Origin: Phlebiopsis flavidoalba | Lineage: Eukaryota > Basidiomycota > Agaricomycetes > Polyporales > Phanerochaetaceae | Assembly: GCA_035772785.1 (NCBI GenBank) | Contig: JAOCPU010000003.1 | Location: 434,001 to 498,000 of the forward strand | DNA length: 64,000 bases | Direction of reading: 5' to 3' | Shown here: positions 23,960 to 37,151 of the stretch, piece after piece | How positions within the stretch are numbered: position 1 is the stretch's first letter | How the letters are laid out: each line of letters starts with the position of its first letter | The notes under the pieces: model-generated | Databases searched by the model: none | What the model was told of the DNA's origin: nothing | What the model saw: only the letters and a program-made list of their open reading frames with translations | Translations under genes and position numbers: made by a program

Positions 23960-26900
23960 GACGGCAGTCGGTGCGAGACGCACAATGGGCGTCTCGAGGG
24001 AAAAAGCTCACTTTGACGCAGGGGCACTCGCCGCCATCAGTCCAGCCGATCACGCAGAGAGTTCGCCCATGCAGGCTTTGCCACGACACAGCACCTGCAC
24101 CGTTTCCCTTCTGCTGGTATCATCAACTTTATTTTTTACCCATCCCGTCTTTCAATTTTCGAGTGTCGCCAGGTCAAGATGACGCCCCCCGAGTGACACA
24201 GCCTCTCTCATTTCAACACTGTCTTTGTCCTCACGCCCCCCAAGATAGCCCAGAGGCCAGCTTACGACTCGTACCGACTGGCCACAGGATCCACACGGAA
24301 ACTCATCAGAAAGCGTACATCCCCAAACCATGCACGGCTCGTTAAACGTCTCGCTGCCCCAGTTGGCACAGCAATGCTACCGACTCAGCAACTACCATAC
24401 ATGCTACTACACATTACCGTACCTGAGCGGTAAGCCGGGCTTCGAGGCTCCGGCTTCGTAGGGGCGTCGGAGACATTGCCTCCGGACCACAGGCTGTTAC
24501 CACCTTCACCCCCGTCCCGTCTCCGAAAATGACTATCCGCCGTGCACAGCGGCATCGCAGTGCTCTGATTCCTTTTCTCGACCACTTGTCCTCCGGGGGA
24601 CTCATGGAGGCTCGCTTTCATCAGGCTTTGGCCCGACTTGGCCCACTACCCCTGGCACCGATCAATCAATTATCCTCGATCTCTAATTGCTCCGAGCAGT
24701 CGAAGGAATAGGACGGCAGGGGGAAACGAAAGCATCCGCTGCGCTCAGATCCTCTTCAACTCTTTCTCTCTCTTCTCTCCGTCCTCTTTCCATCTTCTGG
24801 TCGACAGAATGTCGCTTGCACTCTACTCTCTGTACGAGCCGCCGCCGCAACCTCCGCCCTCCTGGTCACCGCTCCAGACCCTTCCCTCGAGCAAAAAGCC
24901 AAGCTTTTGACAAGATCCAGGTGCACCCGGCAGAGTAACTTCGTGAATCGACATGGATCAAAGTGCCACTGTTCGGCAAGTCCGCGCCCACCATAACCGT
25001 TCTCCTACAACCGAGACCTCTACGGTCGAAGGGAAACATTAGCAATACATTACTTACTATCACGAATCCTCGCCCCACCTCCGCCCATATACTCATTCCC
25101 ACGAGCGCAGCGCCATGCGCTGCGCTCGCACGCGCCTCACTGTAACGCACACAAATAACTACACACAGTCACGTTTCATGGACTACAAGGACAAGTTCCT
25201 CCCCACAAGAAGGACATTTGACCCGTCGGAGGCGGCGATGCGTCCGCACCTCAATTTAGGCGGGTCATATGCGGTGTATAACCGTGATAATTAGTCATCC
25301 CACTTCAGCATACGCGCAAATGGTGGGATGTGGACTCCTGCAGCACAAGCGGTAGAGCCGCAAGTCACGCGAATTTGTGAGCACTGCACCTCCTTATAAC
25401 GATTCCGTATGCGGCCCCCCGGGAGGTCACAATGTCAGTGACTCGCGCACAGCCAGGTGTTTGGATCACTAAACCTTGGTACACGACCAACTAGACAATG
25501 TGAAAAACCGTTTGTGCATGTAGCGCATCGAAACCCGTCAGTAGGGAGGCGTGCAATAAGATTGGGGAGGTGGCATTGGAAATGTTTGTTAGTCGGGTGG
25601 AGGTGTCTCGAACCAGGACGCATATGACCGCAGTCCCGCTTCTCTCGAGAATCAGAAATTTGTATGATGCTTCCCCAGTCTCGAACGAACTACTACCTAT
25701 TTGATAGACATACGATGTTTTGGACCACGTGGCACTCTCTTCTAACCATAGCGTTTCGCTCGCTGTCCCGGAGGTAAATAGGAATTGCAGGTGCGAGAAA
25801 TCGTTATCATCTGCGCAGTGTCATGACACTCATGGTTGTACAGTTGTGGGCACCAGTTGTTTGATGTACGTGCAATGTGCTTTCAAAGATCCGACTCAGA
25901 CTCACCAAGTCTAACTCCCTCGAAGGAAATACATCGAATCCCCGGTTGAGCCAGGCGGCGACGCGTCGAACAGTATTGAAGAGGTTTTTGTACACCACGT
26001 GACTATGCGCGTACGGCATGTGTGACTCAGTGGTGTATAGACGCGAGATAAGTGTGTACTCGCTACAGTATCTTAGTCGCCCCCAGAAAGAAATGGTTTA
26101 ACCCATTACATTCAGACTCTAACAATACCTTCGCGTCAGGTCCAAGCGTGGGTTCCACTTCGACAACAAATGCCGCGACCCTCCACTCTCCTCGAAAAAA
26201 GCACTATCCAGATAACACCTCGGGGTGGTTTGCCACCACGATACACGGCGATTGCTATGAGATACTGTTTGAACTTCAGATCGTTGTCGCGAATTCGATT
26301 TACTCAAACGTCAGAAAGTCCCTAGGATTGTGCCACGCCACCCATTATCCTTATAGTCACCCGGTTTATCGTCGAAAGACTAACCGATGCCGATCACCAG
26401 CTATCTTGCCTGGAAACTTCTCCGCCACATTTTCATCAATGTGTGGTCTCCCGCCTCACAATAACCACACTATTTTCCCTGCACTCACCCACCTCGACCT
26501 CTACGCCGTCTCCCCGTGAAATTCTACCCTAGCCCAATCCGCAGACAACATCGATATCTGGGGATGACAAAACTACCTCCTCATCCCTCACGAGCGTGCC
26601 GCGAACACTCTCACGACCGTCGGAGCTAGCCGTCGCGACTGAACATGCGTAAGATGCAGCGCTTGCAGACTACCGGCCCTGCCGAGTCGGCCTCCGCCCC
26701 GATCCGGGCTCGAAACCGTCTGCCACCCGACATAGCTCGCACACGCGTCCAGGCTCACACCAAGAGCGGTACACTCCACAGCGCCACATTCTAGACACTC
26801 GCTGAATATCCACCATCAACACCGATACTCACACGTCGAAACGACTCGCATTCAGCGCACCTCGGGCTCGTCGGGGCTCGTCCGAAAAGTCACTCGTACG

Positions 26901-27235
26901 CCCCTCGCTCGCCGACAGACGGGACTACGAGACGGTCGACGCGAGATCGGCGGGAAGGCGCGCGGCGCGCTAGTCTACCAGCTGTTCGCGATGCACAAAG
27001 CTCGACGAGTTTAACGACGAGCATACCTTGTACATGCACCTGCACCGCGCCGTGAGTCTGGTGTATGCCACGAAGGAAGCGATGTGGGACGAACTTTGGG
27101 CGCTTGCGTTGCGGGAGGTGGATTCAGCTGGCGGAGTACGGCTGGGAGGCTCCACGACGAGTATGCAGAGGAGGGATGTCGAGAGAGGTTTGATGGCATG
27201 TGGGATAGGTATAGAGAGTAAGTGCACTTGTTTCT
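23960..27235. other. 3.3 kb without a firmly recognised gene
   Basis: Contains the VPS33 promoter and scattered open frames. On the plus strand 24810 opens MSLALYSLYEPPPQPPPS, and 25178 opens MDYKDKFLPTRRTFDPSEAA followed by a short frame; neither is recognised. Around 26400-26515 a plus-strand reading ends IFPALTHLDLYAVSP, which resembles a repeat of basidiomycete F-box-like proteins. These may be pieces of one broken plus-strand gene. Confidence 0.3.
26990..27222 (+). pseudogene. unrecognised coding fragment, possibly the end of a broken F-box-like gene
   Basis: A plus-strand stretch with protein-like composition: DEFNDEHTLYMHLHRAVSLV, YATKEAMWDELWAL, then in a shifted frame DEYAEEGCRERFDGMWDRYR. 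It ends just where the CpG-free patch begins. I cannot name the family. The 26.4 kb LRR-like fragment upstream suggests an F-box-like gene, but that link is an inference. Confidence 0.3.
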
Positions 27236-27735
27236 GAGTTAAACATGCAGTATGCTGATGGCTTGTCACAGGGAATATGCATGCTCAGAATCTCACTCTG
27301 CATCCTATGACAGAGTATGGGTGGACATATCCAAGACCAAACAAGATCCTGTCAGTTGAGAGTGAGCTTAGAGCTCAAGAGGAGCTTAGGAGGTCAATTC
27401 TGGAAGCCCAGTTCACTGGTTAGAGATGATGAAATACAGCCAACACTGAGAGTCATTAGACTGTTTGGTAGGAACAAAGGAGAATTGATAATTATCACAC
27501 ACATTTATTAGATTTCAAGTTCTTCCAATGTATAATTGACTTGTAATACTACATTTTTCGTAGTTTTGTACTTCACGAGTATGAATCATTTCCAAAAAAA
27601 AGCAATTTCAGTTGTTACAGCAAATAAAAACAGGCTCACATTTTTATTTGTAAGTCAAAGTAAATCAGTTCACATGAAGGAGGTCAGTCCAGGAAGAATG
27701 AATATGTGCATGAATAGAAACAATGAGCAAAAAAA
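27236..27735. other. AT-rich, CpG-depleted patch
   Basis: From 27236 to about 27535 I find no CG dinucleotide, and only a few up to 27735, while DNA on both sides is CpG-rich. The patch is AT-rich with poly-A and poly-T runs (for example AAAAAAAA near 27594). No protein family is recognisable. It could be a remnant of a methylated, CpG-decayed transposon, or a foreign insertion. Confidence 0.5.
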
Positions 27736-30700
27736 AGCGGAATTCCGCACAAAAAATGCCCATGTTCTATCTCATGCCAGTCAAGGCAGGAGCAGGCGAG
27801 GGGGGAGAACAGGAAGGAGGAAAGAGGAGGTCAGAGCCACAGGGGTCAGACAGGTCATTGATTTGTGGGGGATCACTCTGTCAGTACGTGTGAATCACGG
27901 AGGCTAAAGTGCAGTCCAGGTAGGGGGTGAGGGTCCGCGCAGAATTAAGCGACGTGGGACGATGCATCCCTAGGCACGCCATCAGACGGACAATGAGACT
28001 CGCGTTTCCGGTTGAAGAGAGATGAGCGACCACGTACCTGTCCGGGCGGGTCTTCGACACGGACCGCAAAGAAGGGTTGCATGGCCCGCTTGCGCGGCAA
28101 TCCTCACCACCCTGCCTGCATCCGACGCGTCGTGGGGCCTCGGACGGAGAGCGGCGGGGCATTCACTGAGCAAAAGTCGGCCGTGTGTCAGTGATCTGCA
28201 CGTCGCCTGGACTGGAATACCAAGGCCAGTGCACGGAGCTTTACACAATGCCCGCTGAGCGCCATCAGGCGCGCCGCGTTTTCCTTCGCTTTCTGCTTTT
28301 CGACGGGCCGCTTGCTGTGAAACTGAAACTGCGGCAAGCCTCCTCGCCATCGCCCTGTGCCATAATGTGAATTGGCCATCATGCCGAGGTGAAGAGCGGC
28401 AAGGTACGATCCAACTTACAGATAGGGTTAAGCATCCCATTGCGGGGCAGTGATCGACTCCTCCGGACCACTGTTCGCATTTCCACTTCGCGATCTATAA
28501 CGACCTCCCCGACATTCGTTCACCTGTGGCAGGTATTTTCTTCCGCTCGCTGTACTGGATCTTCAACATCTGTGGGTGCCGCGTCGCTCGAAGAAAAGAC
28601 GATTGAGCAAGGCGGCTCAGATGGCGATTTACCGTATGAGCAATTTACGTCGATCAAAAAGGACATGAAGCATGATATATGATATTGGGAGAGTCGTGGA
28701 GGGGCACAGTGTGCTGAAACTGTGAAGGACACGGCCATGGCCCCGCCAGATCGCTCGTTTCAATCATACTGCGCGCGGGGACAGAATATGAGAAAAGACA
28801 TGAGAAGCATGCTTGACGGAGCACATCCTTTGCGATGGACAAATAAATCACTTCAAAGGATAGGCGTAAAGGCACCTCAGGATGGGCTGAGTTGTGGACG
28901 ATACTTACATCCATGAGTGATTCACACTCGTCCTTCAGCGAACTATATCAAGTTCGCCGATACAATGGAGGCATCGTGTATTCAAGACCTACGGAAGATG
29001 AAGCAAACATTCCCAGATGGAATTGCGGCGTGGCAACTTCCGCCTCACGTTTCACGTTCTTTGCGGCGGGGCCTGTGTTCTTCTCGCCCACGTATTGCCC
29101 AGGGACGGAAGGCAACCCTTGCACTTCTGTCCCTCGCACTTCTCTAGAAATCTCCATCGCAGCGTCGTATTCCTTTCTTCTGGATTTCTCGAATTTCCCA
29201 AACTGGAGGGTACCGTACTAGATTGACGAGAACGGGTCAACAACGGCAGGTGTAGAGTAGATATGCCATGTAGGACAGACCTCTTGCACCGGCATCTGCA
29301 TGTTACAGGCAGCCACGGGCTTACCTTTGCTTCTCGAGGGTCTTCACACACTCGAAAAAACGCTGTGACGGGAACAGTTAGCTTGCTCTAAGGTACGCCG
29401 TAGTGAACGGGAACACGTACTACGCCAGACGGTTCTGGATTTCCGTATAATAGCGGGGACCACTGCGCCCCCCCGTGACGCTCGAGAATGGGTTCCATCG
29501 ATTAAATGAGGAATAGGAGAAGCCACCAGCAGATACGGAGTCCCCAAAATTACGGGGACTGTTGTCGTCAATCTACGAGTAGATCAGACAGGGACACACT
29601 ACGCCGCTATCCGCTTCGCTGACACACATACCGAGCCCACGTCGGGATGCAATCACGGCGCTGGCACCCATGGGACAATCATCGCGAGACCTAAACAGAA
29701 AATTAGCTTCAACACGCTGCATCCGCGAGGCTGTTCGCACAGGTAGGTTATCCACTTGACGTTGAAAAGGACTTCAGATGAAAAATAAATTCCAACTAAG
29801 AGTGTTGCATGACTCACGATATCCTCCATCCGGACCAGCATATTGCCACCTTCGCACAGCGGCGGGAGGAGACCGATTAAAGTCATTGAAGCACCATAAC
29901 GATGTATGAGAATCAACAAGACAGACAATAGAATCACTTTACGGATGAACCGCCAGGCGTATCCGGTTTTCATGTATCTCCATTGTTGACGTGTTGATGT
30001 TCGCCGAATTGCAGAAGTACGGCAGCCCACATATTCTTCGATGTGAAGGTCATAGAAAGCCTTGGAACCAAGAGTCAGCGGAGGCAATACATGCACAGAA
30101 ATTCCCAGACAAACCTTGTAAATGGAGCGAGTTGAACTCGTGCCCCTGGCCCGCAGCAAGTCAAGCAAGCCTACCGTGGTATGATAGCAAAATCATCCTC
30201 ACCGTGGTGTAAGCTAGTATTGGATAGGTAACATCGGAAACAGAATTCTCTCCAGATGTTTCCTCATCCTTGCCGCCCCTGAAAAACTGCTTAGTACGGG
30301 CCCGCGCTGGGATATTAGGTCGCCTTTCGCGAGCATATAGTAAGTCACCATATACGGAGTGAGCACCAATGCTTGTGCCTGCTCTCCACCAATCAACAGA
30401 TGAACAGACGCAATGAGCCCACCGAGCCCTGTCACACTCGACGTGGTCCACTAGGTTATGACGCGTATATTCTTCTAGGGCTCGCAGGGATCGCCTCCAC
30501 CGATAGCCAAGATCAGCAGCGGAACATGACTGAAAGTGAAGAACTGTTGGACCATTAATTACCACGATGACGGCGAAGATACCCCCCTTGCTCCATCCGC
30601 TCGCCAGAAGGACGACACACCTATCGATTTGCCGCAGACAAACACGACGGGCAACCCGCGCCCCCCCCCCCCTCGAAGTCGTTTCCAGTGCTGCAGGATC

Positions 30701-33700
30701 GCACGCCGCGAGCCTTTGGATCTGCGGGCAGCCACACCACTTCGGCTAACGTTCGAAGCCGCCCTCTGAACTTTGTCACTTGAGATTCTTGAGCGCGGTC
30801 CACACGGCGGCGGGGTCTTGGGGCATTGGTGACAGGCCTCGGCACAGACACCATGGTACCCTGTATCATCACACTGTCAGCTGGTGGCATACAGAACTCA
30901 ACTGCTGAACTCACTGGCCAGCTCCACGTGTAGATGTTGGTGAATCCATGGTCGATTCTAGAGGTTTTCCCGTGGGGTGAGCTGAGAAGTCGTGAGTACA
31001 AGGAAATTACTTTTTTCAGCAGAGTCCGCGAAGTGGATCCAGGTTGTCACAATCGGTCACTGGCTATGCAGTAGAGAATCCACAAGCTCTTGTGTGCCAC
31101 GCCGCCGTGGTCTTCATAGACAACAGCAGCCTGCACCGTTTTCGTACTACGCCAATGGAGGGGTCGTCGCAAACTCTTGCTTTACAAAACCACCTAATTA
31201 CGTAGTCCGCATGCGAGGAAGCCTATTCAGCATGACTTCAACATCCCCTTACCCACCCACATCACCCACTGTCGGACACACGTCTGGTCCCAACTACACC
31301 CACACCGCAGAGTCAGATACCGCTGTGTGCCTCCATGGACCGTGTGCGATGTCCCCGGTACTTCTGCTCACACACCCTGTTCTGCCAGCCAACACCAGCG
31401 CCGCCTTCAACTTGCCCATCCTCGTGAATGCATGTCGACCGAGATGGTCTGCACAGAAGATTGGTTCAAATAGAACGTAGGAGCGCCGATACCTCTCCAG
31501 CGCGTTGGGAATAGTTTTCGACCAAAGGCCTCGATGGGTTACGTTGCGCGTAGAAGGTAATAATGGCAACTGGCACAGTTTTGAGGTTGGCATTACCCGC
31601 GGACGCCTCGATCGGGCTGTGAGACTCCTTGTCGTGGAGCTGCTACCTCTGAACTGACACGGGAGGCGATCACTCCCTAAAACAGTCTAATAAACATCGT
31701 TAGCAGCGATAGTACAACACGTTGTTGGCGACGACATACTGAGCCGTGTGGACTTGGATGTCTAAGGGCACTGATCAATAACACATTCATCGCTTGACTC
31801 AATGCTCTACGTGCCTTGATGATATGCATTGAACAGCGTTTGTGGCATGCTTCGAATCAGCTCAGTGTCCCTGATGGCATGCTACAGTAGTCCTTCTTGG
31901 AGAGCACGTGAATCACATCCAACTCGCATACGGTGTCTCCGACCTGACGTATCGGCCAATATACTAACCCCCGCCTCAACCTCTTTCCCGCTTATTGCAC
32001 GCCAGACGACCGTTGATGACAATGTAGAGAAACTGTCGGCTCACGTCGTCCGTGGACGACACATAGTACTTGACCTGCATTGCACGCCTGTACCCCAGTC
32101 GACGCGACCCGTCAATGTGTAGCATGCGATTGTGATCAACGTTATTACATCATGAGAATCGGCTTAAAACTCACCAGAGGAGACAAAACAGAGAGATGAG
32201 ACGTTTGCAAGATGTCAGTCGGACAATGGCAGTCTTCTTCTCAGTAACCGTCTCCAACGCTAATGAGCGGGCAGGGAAACCAACATACGGTATCTGTCTT
32301 GGCCTTGATATCGACGTAAGAAGCAGTGTTGCACAAAGATGGCTGAGGAATAATTCAAGCAAAATGATCTATAAAAAGACTGCGAAGTAGAGCGAGACGC
32401 ACGAAACCAACAGGAAAACCGCGGCAATTCCACACTGGTTCTGACGGTGAAACAGAGGCTTTGTGGTGGAGCGGGTAACCCTTGGCGGGGCTGCTCACTT
32501 CAACCGGGCGCGCGTCGCTCACGCCCCCATGCCATCTCAATAGCCACGCGGCGATCGGCTGTCAGATGAGGGTTAGAATCTCATTATAGAAGTGCGGTTA
32601 CACTATTGACTGGAGACGTGTTTTGGGTCGGCACCCAAGCAGTTCCGTCAGCTTAGGATATCCACACGAACCATTCCGATCAGCAATTATGAAAGCAGGC
32701 CCTACAGCAGCGTTGAAACAAAGATCCATGATTTAGTATTTGATGAGTCCATTGGGGTGTGAAACATGACATTGGTTCTCCACATCTATCCGGTGTTGCC
32801 TATCTTCGCCTGCACTTTCGCACCCATATCAAGTACTGGTCCAGATGTCCGTGGGCAGGAGGACTAAGAAGTCGACCCAGGCTGGGGGAGGAAAATAAAG
32901 TGATCCCTCAAAACCATCATTGTGGAGTTCCGAGACACTCATGATTATACGATAGCTCATCATGACCACTCCTCCAGGAACGAAGAAATAGAAAGAAGCC
33001 GTATACCTGGTCGTTTCCGTATTTATGTCTAGGAGAAGATGGCCAACCATCGTACTCCTATCTGCGCCTTGGATGATATCCTAGGTTAGTAATTTTGTAA
33101 GTAACGTACAACGGATCCCCCTCAAGAAATGACCCCCGATGTGCCACAAAGACGCCGCTCCGTGAACGACTCGGTCGCTCACTTTTTAGGCTCGGGAGAG
33201 GCGAAAGCAAGGAGAAGCCTCAACAGATTCCTCCCCGCTCAGGGGGGGGCTGCAATAGACCAATAGATGATTTCCGCTATACAAGTCCATGACTTCGTCT
33301 TTAAGGTCAAACTCGTCCTTGGTCAGCCTCTGGAACGTAGTGAACCACTGGAGACGCCTCCCCGTCCCATAATAGAGTGTCGAAGAGGCCCAGATCGTAT
33401 GCTGCGAAATTTGCCCTGTACCTTGGGACACCCGGAATTGGTCGACGCGCCTATCTGGTTGATTGTCAGGAGTAACGAGTAAATCTTGATTAAGTAGAAG
33501 AGCGTAGAAGGGAGCGTTAGTTATGCGTCCTGCCATGGCATGGGTAGACTGTACCGCGGAGCTTGTCGAGCTCAGGAGATCTCCTGCCCACTGAACATAC
33601 TGTCTGGTCGCGTGACTTTTGAAACGTGGAACTTTGCTTCATTCTGGACAATCCTTCTCGCGCGTGTATTTGAAGACTCTGGTTTGACATCGTTCGTAGA

Positions 33701-36420
33701 AGAAGACCTGGATGAGCTGTTTTGACGGAGTGGTAACTGAAATAATCTTAGCTATCATTTGTCAGACTCCGTCGTTGAAACGCCATCGAAGGAAACGTTG
33801 ACGGAGATGTTTTAATCCACACCTCCTTCGTAAAAACGAGGGGGGAAGAGGGGTGGTGCCATGCGATATCGTTGATGTCAGCCTTTTCTGTCGAAGTACC
33901 TCCGTGGTCGAAAACCAATGGGTAATTATGTTTTTGCAGCACTTGAATGTAACACGAGGGAAAATCTGGTCAATAATCAACTGCAAACAATCAGTGCTAT
34001 GTCACTCCTCATGCCAAACGCTGCGAATCACCAACCTTGGACGATATCCCCCCCCCAGCAGCAGCAGCTTTCGGAAATTCTCTTTGTGAGCCGCCGGAAC
34101 TGCCTCCGCGGGGATCACGGCCAGAGTACTATCCTCAGTAGCCCTGGCCACCACTCCATACGAGCCGTAGTTTGGAGCTTAGAAGGGGCTGGAGCGACGT
34201 CTTGCGGATGCGGTTTGTGTAGACGTGGATGAAACCCCCGAGACTGAAACGCCCGTGAGATACGACCGGGCGCTCACCGCACGGTGGAGGAGTAGACGTC
34301 TGCGGCATGTATGGTTGATCCAGAAGAGGATACAGACGTGCCTCGGCCTCGAGAACGTGGCGAAATGGCATCTGGAGACTCGCTGTCCCCCCCCGGTCCG
34401 CGCAGCGGATGTCATATTGAGGTCCACCAACCGCATGGTGGAGGACGTCAGAGTCAGAGCGACGTGGCCGCACACGGAATCGGGATGAGGGCGTACAGAG
34501 CTTCTCTCGCTGCTCGCGACAGAGTCTGCGTCAACTTCCGGTATATGCATGTCAAGGGACATCTATCGTCCGTCTTGCCAAAGCTCATCTTCACAATTCA
34601 CGGTAACGCAGGAGACTGAGGATCGTGAACAGGCTATTTGACAATGTGCCGCCAGTGCCAACTTCATTGAGAAGCTGATAGCTCGTTCATTGTCTTCTTC
34701 CGTCCCAAGATCCCGCATTCTGCGTTTCCCCGCCGCCAGTACCGGTGTACGCGCGATATAGCTTGAACAGTTCCATCCACAACACAGTAGAAGCTAGCAT
34801 CTCGCGCGTCCTGGGTCTCTAGAGAGATGCTATCCCCAGCCTCTATGAGTCTACGTGTCTGGAGGTGCCTGGCCACATTTCGTGGACAGACCTTCTTTTC
34901 AACTCTCCCTTTTTTTACCGCTGTGAGCTTGAGTCACAGCACTCTGAATGGTGATCCTCAAGATCATCGAACCCGGGACTTCGTCCGCAAGAATCACCCC
35001 AAATGCGCGCACAGCTGTTGCGCTGCAGGTTCATGTGCCCCCCCCCAGTCCAGATAATTGATGAAAACGCAGTGCTGGACCTGTTCTGGCGTTTTTCCAT
35101 CATTGATCGAATGTTCTTCTGTATCATCTGCCGTTGACCCCTGTGTGCGCCGGTCCTTCATATTTTGTAGATACGTTATGTGTGAGGTAGCGCAATCACT
35201 TCATACCGTATTAGTTCAAGGCAAATACAAGTGTGCGAGTCCCGAGAACATAACCGGTGCCACCGTGACGCGAGTAAAATTGAGCTGCGCAAATTAGCTC
35301 ATCCAGACTACACATTATCGCAGTATGCATTGAAAGTATGGTCTCCACTCCCGTTAGTGTCCATCGCTAGTATGAACAAGCACTGCATATATAAATCTCA
35401 GGGGAACAGAGATTGCTGTGCAAATTGAAAACCCAAAGCTTTCACCCATGATAGTAGCCAGGACTTGTTCATCGCGTTTCGGTGACATATCAGCTGGTGT
35501 TTCTTCATCATCCGTCAGAGAAACGTCACGGACCACCCAAACAGGAAAGAGGACCTGGAGAATAGAGGATCAAGGCGATGGAGCATCCCCGTACTCCTCT
35601 GTTATAAAGCTCGACAGGAGCCAAATCCACGCGCGGCCTAAGGTCTTGTGGGGTTTGGCCAAGAGTAGTAGTCGCCTAGATGGGGTGGGGACCGTTGCTC
35701 CCGCTACGATGTGAATTTCTGAGTGACTGATTTATATGGACCATGGGGGAAGTAGCCATGAAGCAGGGCAATCAAAGCTTGTATTCAATCGGATATCAAG
35801 CAGCACAAAAAGACCTTCTCCGGAGCGTCACGATCAACAGAGGTTTAAAAGCAACGTGCGGTGGGAATAAGAGCGTTCGTGTGACAGTACTTTGGACGCT
35901 CCAAGCCATGACGAGCACATGGTCTATGGCCATAGCGCACGGCCAAGCCGCACAGCGCTCGCTAGATTGCGACCTTTTACCGACCGCGTTTTACCCACGC
36001 GTGCCGCCCAACATAACAATCCACCGCACCCTTCCGTCGCTATACGCTCCAAGTTATGCTCCGCGCATTTCTCATCTACCCAAGACTAGAAACGGGAGTT
36101 TAGGATGGCACACAGCGACGACGACCTCCCATACTTGCAAGATGGGGTCCTACCTCTAAGCCAGGGCAGAACAGTTTGAAAAAATTGTCGACGTCGCTTC
36201 TTCGGCAATCACTGTGTTGGTATTTTCGGAACACAGAGAGGGGCGGGCAGGACCTACAGAGCGTACCAACACGAAACATCGCGTAGAAGTGGAGACAGGT
36301 GCACAGAACTTATGGAACAAACAATAGTTTCAGTATTAGTGGAGTTTCCCTGCAATTCATAGGACACTTGGTTAAGTTTCTGACTTCTAGTCTTTCCTCT
36401 GGACTATTGTAGGCCCAGGC
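27736..36420. other. 8.7 kb without a recognised gene
   Basis: Many short open frames occur on both strands. A minus-strand segment at about 29650-30170 has hydrophobic stretches (VILLSVLLILIHRY, then LKLIFCLGLAMIV) and may be part of a membrane protein. A minus-strand segment at 33750-33940 reads KHNYPLVFDHGGTSTEKADI but is not recognised. Poly-C runs sit at about 30661, 34050 and 35040. Genes may be present but unreadable because of indels, and the ATP23 5' exon should lie just before 36421. Confidence 0.3.
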
Positions 36421-37151
36421 GTGTCATTCATGCTTGAGCATCTCAAGAGGAACGGATGCGACGTGAAGCCAGAGAACATTGTTTGCGCTCCTTGTAGCTC
36501 TGTGCGCTCGGGCGGATTCTCACCGGAAGCAGGCGCAATTACGCTATGCGAGGAACGCATCATGCACAAACAACACATGGAAGACACAGTGATGCACGAA
36601 CTTGTTCATATGTATGACCATTGCAAGTTCAAAGTCGATTGGAACAATCTGCGGCATCATGCATGTAGCGAGGTATGTCATCCCATGTCCAGAGTTACAT
36701 TAGCTACTTGGTAACCGCGCCACGTCGTGCATTAGATTCGCGCGAACAGCCTTAGTGGGGACTGCAAATTCACGCGTGAGCTACGACGTGGGTTCGTATC
36801 ATTTTCAAAACAACACCAGGTGTGGCAACGTTGTATCATTCTGCCTTGGCAATAAGCCGACATTTGTTATCACAGGCTTGTGTTCGCCGAAGAGCGGTGC
36901 TCTCAGTCCGTGCCAACCCAGCGTGTCCGGACGATGCGACTGCGGAACGAGCGGTCAACGAGGTCTGGGAGAGCTGTTTCAACGACACACGGCCATTTGG
37001 GCTGGTTCGAAAACGGCCAGCCAGGCCTTGCTCGTTCAACGCGACCGTCCGCCCTCACCTTTATTCCCACCAACCTCCTTCCTCCCTCCCCGCCTTTACG
37101 ACCAGACACGATGTTTTCAAAACTTTAGTTCGTCTTCGACGCCTGTACTGA
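36421..37151 (+). CDS. ATP23: Mitochondrial inner-membrane protease ATP23 (peptidase M76), 5' end not resolved
   Basis: Zinc metalloprotease and chaperone of the intermembrane space, which matures Atp6 and supports F1Fo assembly in yeast. The exon at 36421 reads [35 protein letters not shown] and then [17 protein letters not shown] with the HExxH zinc site. Intron 36673-36735 (63 nt, GTATGT...TTAG) joins in frame to [20 protein letters not shown]. Intron 36820-36875 (56 nt, GTGTGG...ACAG) joins to [37 protein letters not shown] and TRPF at 36998, where the family normally ends within a few residues. Here the frame runs on to 37151, over the start of the next gene, so the native stop has probably been lost to an error. 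A likely acceptor (TATTGTAG at about 36404-36411) precedes the exon; the N-terminal exon was not identified. Confidence 0.92.

Noticed and set aside
27236..27935. An intact LTR or DNA transposon in the CpG-poor patch
   Set aside because: No terminal repeats, integrase, reverse transcriptase or transposase motif could be found; only composition is unusual.
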